Shown here in pieces: positions 44,656-48,246 of a stretch of DNA of 48,246 nt. The notes under the pieces are model-generated. The model was not told the DNA's origin. It did no database searches and saw nothing but the letters and a program-made list of their open reading frames with translations. Source of the DNA: Flavobacteriales bacterium. GTDB lineage: Bacteria > Bacteroidota > Bacteroidia > Flavobacteriales > TMED113. Location of the stretch: assembly GCA_002718035.1 (NCBI GenBank), contig PBCX01000016.1:1-48246 (forward strand), given 5' to 3'. Position 1 is the stretch's first letter; every line of letters begins with the position of its first letter. The translations under genes were made by a program, and so were the position numbers.

Positions 44656-45717
44656 ATGAGGAAAAAAACTGAAATTTTACACAATAAATTTGGAAGAATA
44701 GATCTAGAAAAACAATTAGCTGTTGAAAATTTTGAAAGAATAACTCTCTCGTTCTACAAATATGTTATTATTAATGACCCCATTACCTTAAGAGAAAAAC
44801 TTTTTATCGAATGGGACACGCTAAAAGTAAAAGGAAGAATTTACATTGCACATGAGGGAATTAATGCACAATTATCGTGCCCTAAACCCATCTGGGATAA
44901 GTTTATAAGATCAGTTAAATCAATAAAAGGATTTGAAGATATGCCATTTAAAATTGCCGTAGAAGAAAATCTAAATTCTTTTTTGAAATTAGTAATCAAA
45001 GTAAAAAAACAAATTGTTGCAGATGGTTTAAATGAAAATGAATATGATGTAACAAATGTTGGAAAACACTTGTCTGCTAAAGAATGGAACAAGTGTATTA
45101 ATAATGGTGCAACTGTAGTTGATGTCAGAAATCATTATGAGAGTAGAATTGGGCATTTTAAAGGAGCCTTAAGGCCTGATGTTGACACATTTAGAGAAGA
45201 ATTACCACTTATTAAAGAAAAATTAAAGGATAAAAAAGATGATAAAATTTTACTTTATTGTACTGGTGGAATTAGATGCGAAAAAACAAGTGCTTATTTA
45301 AAACATCATGGATTTAAAGATGTAAATCAACTGCACGGAGGAATCATAGATTATGCTAAGCAAATCAATGAAAACAATTTAGAAAATAAGTTTATTGGTA
45401 AAAATTTTGTGTTTGATGATCGCTTGGGAGAAAAAATTTCTAATGATATAATTGGCACATGTGATCAATGTGGTAGGCCATGCGATGATTATACAAATTG
45501 TAATTATATAGACTGCAATTTACTTTTTATACAATGTAATAAATGCGAGGAAAAATATGAAGGTTGTTGTAATAACAACTGTCAAAAAATGTATAAACTT
45601 CCTGAAAATGAACAGAAAAAAATTAGGAAAGCTAGAAAAAGACCATCACAGACTTCATTTAAAAAAAGTATTCGACCACAAGAAAATATTGCTGAAAGAA
45701 ACATAAACTCTCGATAA
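44656..45717 (+). CDS. trhO: tRNA uridine(34) hydroxylase TrhO (rhodanese family)
   Basis: A 353-residue protein of the YceA/TrhO family, which oxygen-dependently hydroxylates uridine 34 in tRNA wobble positions. N-terminal domain with LSFYKYVIINDP, KGRIYIAHEGINAQLS; then a rhodanese domain with VVDVRNHYESRIGHFKGALRP and the active-site loop LLYCTGGIRCEKTSAYLKHH (Cys about 202). A C-terminal Cys-rich zinc-like part (CDQCGRPCDDYTNC, CNKCEEKYEGCC) completes it. It follows a divergent promoter pair and lies upstream of hmgA. Confidence 0.95.
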   Translation: MRKKTEILHNKFGRIDLEKQLAVENFERITLSFYKYVIINDPITLREKLFIEWDTLKVKGRIYIAHEGINAQLSCPKPIWDKFIRSVKSIKGFEDMPFKIAVEENLNSFLKLVIKVKKQIVADGLNENEYDVTNVGKHLSAKEWNKCINNGATVVDVRNHYESRIGHFKGALRPDVDTFREELPLIKEKLKDKKDDKILLYCTGGIRCEKTSAYLKHHGFKDVNQLHGGIIDYAKQINENNLENKFIGKNFVFDDRLGEKISNDIIGTCDQCGRPCDDYTNCNYIDCNLLFIQCNKCEEKYEGCCNNNCQKMYKLPENEQKKIRKARKRPSQTSFKKSIRPQENIAERNINSR

Positions 45718-45746
45718 TAATTATATTTACAAATAATAATTAAACT

Positions 45747-46904
45747 ATGCCTTTTTATCATAAACTAGGTGACATACCAAATAAAAGACACACTGTGTTT
45801 AAATCAGAATCTGGTAAACACCGCTACGAAGAATTATTTGGAACAATTGGATTTGTAGGAATGTCATCACTTGTATATCATACGCAAAGACCAACGCAAG
45901 TTAAAGAAGTTCTTAAAAAAGAAAATATGCAACCTGAAATTGCGGTTGAAAAAAATATAAAATCAAGACTTTTAAAAGGTTTCGATTTACCAAAAGGAAA
46001 AAGTTATTTAGAAAGCCGAACACCTATTCTTATAAATAATGATTGTCATATTTCACTAGCTGCACCAAGTGACTCAATGACAAAAAACTTTTATAAAAAT
46101 ACTGATGCTGATGAGTTACTTTTTGTTCATAAAGGATCTGGAACTTTAAAAACAATGCTTGGGAATTTAAATTTTTCATATGGTGATTATCTTTTAATTC
46201 CACGAGGAATTATTTATCAAATAGAATTTAATGATAAGGATAATAGATTGTTTATTGTTGAATCTTTTCATCCTATGTATACCCCTAAGAGATATAGAAA
46301 TCATTTTGGCCAATTATTAGAACACTCTCCGTATTGTGAAAGAGACATAAGAAGACCAAAAGATTTGATTACAAAAGATGAAAAAGGTGATTTTTTAATG
46401 ATGATAAAAAAAGAGGGGATGGTGCATCACGTAATATACGGATCTCACCCTTTTGACGTTGTGGGTTGGGATGGTTATAACTATCCGTATGCATTTTCAA
46501 TTCATGACTTTGAACCAATTACTGGAAGAATACACCAACCTCCACCTGTACATCAAACTTTTGAAACAGATGCTTTTGTTGTTTGTTCTTTCTGCCCTAG
46601 ATTATATGATTATCACCCAGATTCAATACCAGCTCCATATAACCATAGTAATATAGATTCAGACGAAGTTTTATATTATGTAGATGGTGATTTTATGAGT
46701 AGAAACCATGTAGAGAAAGGTTACATTAGTTTACACCCAGCCGGAATTCCACATGGACCACACCCTGGTGCTATGGAAAGATCTATAGGGCAAAAAGAAA
46801 CTCAAGAATTAGCTGTAATGGTTGATACTTTTAGACCTCTAAAATTAACCAAAGCTGCAATGAATTTAGATGATGGGAAATATTATAAATCTTGGATAAA
46901 GTAA
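45747..46904 (+). CDS. hmgA: Homogentisate 1,2-dioxygenase
   Basis: A 385-residue iron enzyme that cleaves homogentisate to maleylacetoacetate in tyrosine breakdown. It starts MPFYHKLGDIPNKRHTVFKS, with GIIYQIEF and FIVESFHPMYTPKRYRNHFG, and the C-terminal cupin with iron ligands: SDEVLYYVDGDFMSR, the H and E region near YISLHPAGIPHGPHPG. It overlaps the hppD start by one base (TAATG), so the two form a coupled pair. A near-consensus TATATTTA lies upstream. Confidence 0.96.
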   Translation: MPFYHKLGDIPNKRHTVFKSESGKHRYEELFGTIGFVGMSSLVYHTQRPTQVKEVLKKENMQPEIAVEKNIKSRLLKGFDLPKGKSYLESRTPILINNDCHISLAAPSDSMTKNFYKNTDADELLFVHKGSGTLKTMLGNLNFSYGDYLLIPRGIIYQIEFNDKDNRLFIVESFHPMYTPKRYRNHFGQLLEHSPYCERDIRRPKDLITKDEKGDFLMMIKKEGMVHHVIYGSHPFDVVGWDGYNYPYAFSIHDFEPITGRIHQPPPVHQTFETDAFVVCSFCPRLYDYHPDSIPAPYNHSNIDSDEVLYYVDGDFMSRNHVEKGYISLHPAGIPHGPHPGAMERSIGQKETQELAVMVDTFRPLKLTKAAMNLDDGKYYKSWIK

Positions 46905-48031
46905 TGAGCAAAAAGTTGAAAAAAATATTTCCTAAAGCGCAGGATTTTCTACCTTTAAAAGGTACCGATTACGTGGAGTTTTATGTGGGTAATGCTAAAC
47001 AAGCAGCTCATTTTTATAAAACCGCATTTGGATTTCAATCACTAGCATACTCAGGCTTAGAAACCGGAGATTTAACTAGAACTTCTTATGTTTTGGTTCA
47101 AGATAAAATACGAATAGTGTTAACAACACCAATGGCTGGTAATACTGAACTTGAGGAGCATATTACTAAACATGGTGATGGTGTTAAGGTTATTGCTCTT
47201 TGGGTTGATGATGCAAAAAAAGCTTGGGAAGAGACTACTAAAAGAGGAGCAAAGTCTTATATGAAGCCTAAAAAAATTGAGGATGAAAATGGCTTGGTTA
47301 TTCGTTCTGGAATTCATACTTATGGTGACACTGTACACGTATTTGTAGAAAGAAAAAATTACAACGGCATTTTTCTACCTGGATTTGAAAAATGGGAGTC
47401 TTCATATAATCCAGAGCCAATTGGGTTAAAGTATATAGACCACATGGTTGGTAATGTTGGTTGGAATGAAATGAATGTATGGGAAGATTTTTATCGTGAC
47501 GTGATGGGTTTTGCAAATTTAATTACTTTCGATGATAAAGATATATCTACTCAATTTACTGCTTTAATGAGCAAAGTAATGACAAATGGTAATGGTAGAA
47601 TAAAGTTTCCAATCAATGAGCCCGCTGAAGGTGCAAAAAAATCTCAAATCGAAGAATATTTAGAATTCTATAATGGTCCCGGCTGTCAACATATTGCCAT
47701 TGCAACTGATGATATTATTGATACAGTAAGAAAAATGCAAGCCAGAGGTGTTGAATTTTTACACGTACCAAAAACATATTACGACACTGTTCTTGATCGA
47801 GTTGGTGAGATTGATGAAGATATAATTAAATTACGTGATTTAAGTATTTTAGTTGACCGAGACGAAGAAGGATATTTACTGCAAATTTTTACAAAACCAG
47901 TTGAAGATAGACCAACCTTATTTTTCGAAATTATTCAAAGAAAAGGGGCGCAGTCATTCGGTAAAGGAAACTTTAAAGCCTTGTTTGAAGCAATTGAAGC
48001 AGAACAACAAAGAAGGGGGACTTTAATTTAG
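46904..48031 (+). CDS. hppD: 4-hydroxyphenylpyruvate dioxygenase
   Basis: A 375-residue iron dioxygenase that turns 4-hydroxyphenylpyruvate into homogentisate, the substrate of HmgA. The N-terminal half has LKGTDYVEFYVGNAKQAAHF and the C-terminal half the iron ligands in IDHMVGNV, GCQHIAIATDDII and the last glutamate in TLFFEIIQRKGAQSFGKGNF. The ATG at 46904 overlaps the hmgA stop by one base. A TTG 12 bases upstream is in frame but less likely. A tRNA-like 3' fragment follows the stop codon at once. Confidence 0.97.
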   Translation: MSKKLKKIFPKAQDFLPLKGTDYVEFYVGNAKQAAHFYKTAFGFQSLAYSGLETGDLTRTSYVLVQDKIRIVLTTPMAGNTELEEHITKHGDGVKVIALWVDDAKKAWEETTKRGAKSYMKPKKIEDENGLVIRSGIHTYGDTVHVFVERKNYNGIFLPGFEKWESSYNPEPIGLKYIDHMVGNVGWNEMNVWEDFYRDVMGFANLITFDDKDISTQFTALMSKVMTNGNGRIKFPINEPAEGAKKSQIEEYLEFYNGPGCQHIAIATDDIIDTVRKMQARGVEFLHVPKTYYDTVLDRVGEIDEDIIKLRDLSILVDRDEEGYLLQIFTKPVEDRPTLFFEIIQRKGAQSFGKGNFKALFEAIEAEQQRRGTLI

Positions 48032-48055
48032 GTTATAATCCTGCTACCCCGACAA
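48031..48055 (+). other. tRNA-Pro-like 3' end fragment, possible attachment site remnant
   Basis: The bases GGTTATAATCCTGCTACCCC (48031-48050) and the following GACAA resemble the T-arm and acceptor end of Bacteroidota tRNA-Pro, which usually reads GGTTCGAATCCTGCCACCCC then GAC. There is no 5' half here. It directly follows hppD. Integrative elements often leave such 3' tRNA copies at their edge. The loop differs from TTCGAAT, so it is an altered copy. Confidence 0.45.
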
Positions 48056-48187
48056 CTTTCCTTAATTTTTAGGAAATTAACAGATTTGGACTCTTATTTC
48101 ATCTAATTTTTTTCATCCCGCAACATTTTATTTTTTAAAATAATTTTTTTAGCCTCTAAACCTGTTATGAGGATCTTAAAAAATTAT

Positions 48188-48211
48188 AAGCGGTGAAAAA
48201 AGCGGTGAAAA
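48188..48211. repeat. 12-base tandem direct repeat AAGCGGTGAAAA
   Basis: AAGCGGTGAAAA occurs twice in a row (48188-48199 and 48200-48211) just before a possible integrase start. Such short repeats could be recombinase-binding sites. The function is not established. Confidence 0.5.
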
Positions 48212-48213
48212 AA

Positions 48214-48246
48214 ATGGGTTCGTTTTTTTTAGTCAAATCACCCAAA
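48214..48246 (+). CDS. Possible start of an integrase-like gene, cut by the window end
   Basis: An ATG at 48214 opens a frame running to the window edge: MGSFFLVKSPK, 11 codons. Tyrosine recombinases of Bacteroidota often begin with a similar arm-binding segment (F-L---PKS). Together with the tRNA-like fragment and 12-base repeats upstream, it may be the start of an integrase gene. Eleven residues are too few for certainty. Confidence 0.3.
   Translation, partial: MGSFFLVKSPK

Noticed and set aside
48031-48055. Complete tRNA gene
   Set aside because: Only the T-arm and acceptor 3' side are present; the preceding bases are the end of hppD.

Overview
The window is a very AT-rich, tightly packed bacterial chromosome segment that fits a streamlined marine member of the Flavobacteriales (Bacteroidota). 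The reasons are proteins with type IX secretion (T9SS) sorting tails of both type A and type B, a TonB-dependent receptor with an N-terminal carboxypeptidase-like domain, little sign of Shine-Dalgarno sites, and repeated Bacteroidota-type promoter boxes (TAnnTTTG) just upstream of start codons. Several convergent gene pairs overlap by 4 to 20 bases. No rRNA gene, complete tRNA gene, IS element or CRISPR array was seen.

Layout. 1-540: the 3' end of a fasciclin-domain secreted protein and a duplicated palindromic element. 573-3276: a small secreted WxxGxW-type protein, then four genes with overlapping ends (membrane protein, conserved hypothetical, flavin-reductase-like protein, photolyase-type FAD domain protein), which I read as a light- or flavin-associated operon. 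3283-7446: a TonB receptor, a TIGR01777-type SDR and an SH3-like secreted protein. 7635-11204: two T9SS cargo proteins, one with a lysyl-oxidase fold and one with a Reg_prop beta-propeller. 11237-14748 (minus): a tiny membrane protein, then asnS-rpoN-arsR. 14844-16739: dxs. 16729-23524 (minus): pepA-pdxA, then yceD-rpmF-fabH and accB-accC (fatty acid synthesis). A 787-base AT-rich spacer separates fabH from accB. 23589-24188: ribE. 24169-26943: a large T9SS type B protein. 27063-31267: lepA, a tiny membrane protein, yebC and purD. 31260-34278: a 46-residue membrane protein, purQ, and the yicC-gmk-nadD operon. 34411-37080: a trans-sulfuration enzyme, an RCK potassium-channel subunit and two related 74-residue membrane proteins. 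37088-44602: polA, an HTTM-family membrane protein, and the tdh-cysS-M28 peptidase operon. 44656-48031: trhO, then the homogentisate pathway pair hmgA-hppD. 48031-48246: a tRNA-Pro-like 3' fragment and what may be the start of an integrase gene, possibly the edge of an integrated element.

Most genes are housekeeping: translation (asnS, cysS, lepA, rpmF, trhO), purines (purD, purQ, gmk), cofactors (pdxA, ribE, nadD, dxs, accBC) and tyrosine breakdown (hppD makes homogentisate, which HmgA opens). The most novel material is in small proteins and architecture: a photolyase FAD domain that lacks the usual N-terminal domain and carries a different C-terminal alpha/beta domain, a two-member family of small membrane proteins ending in YxPQSxR repeats, a tandem pair of 74-residue membrane proteins, a PolA with a decayed proofreading site, and several unexplained inverted repeats.
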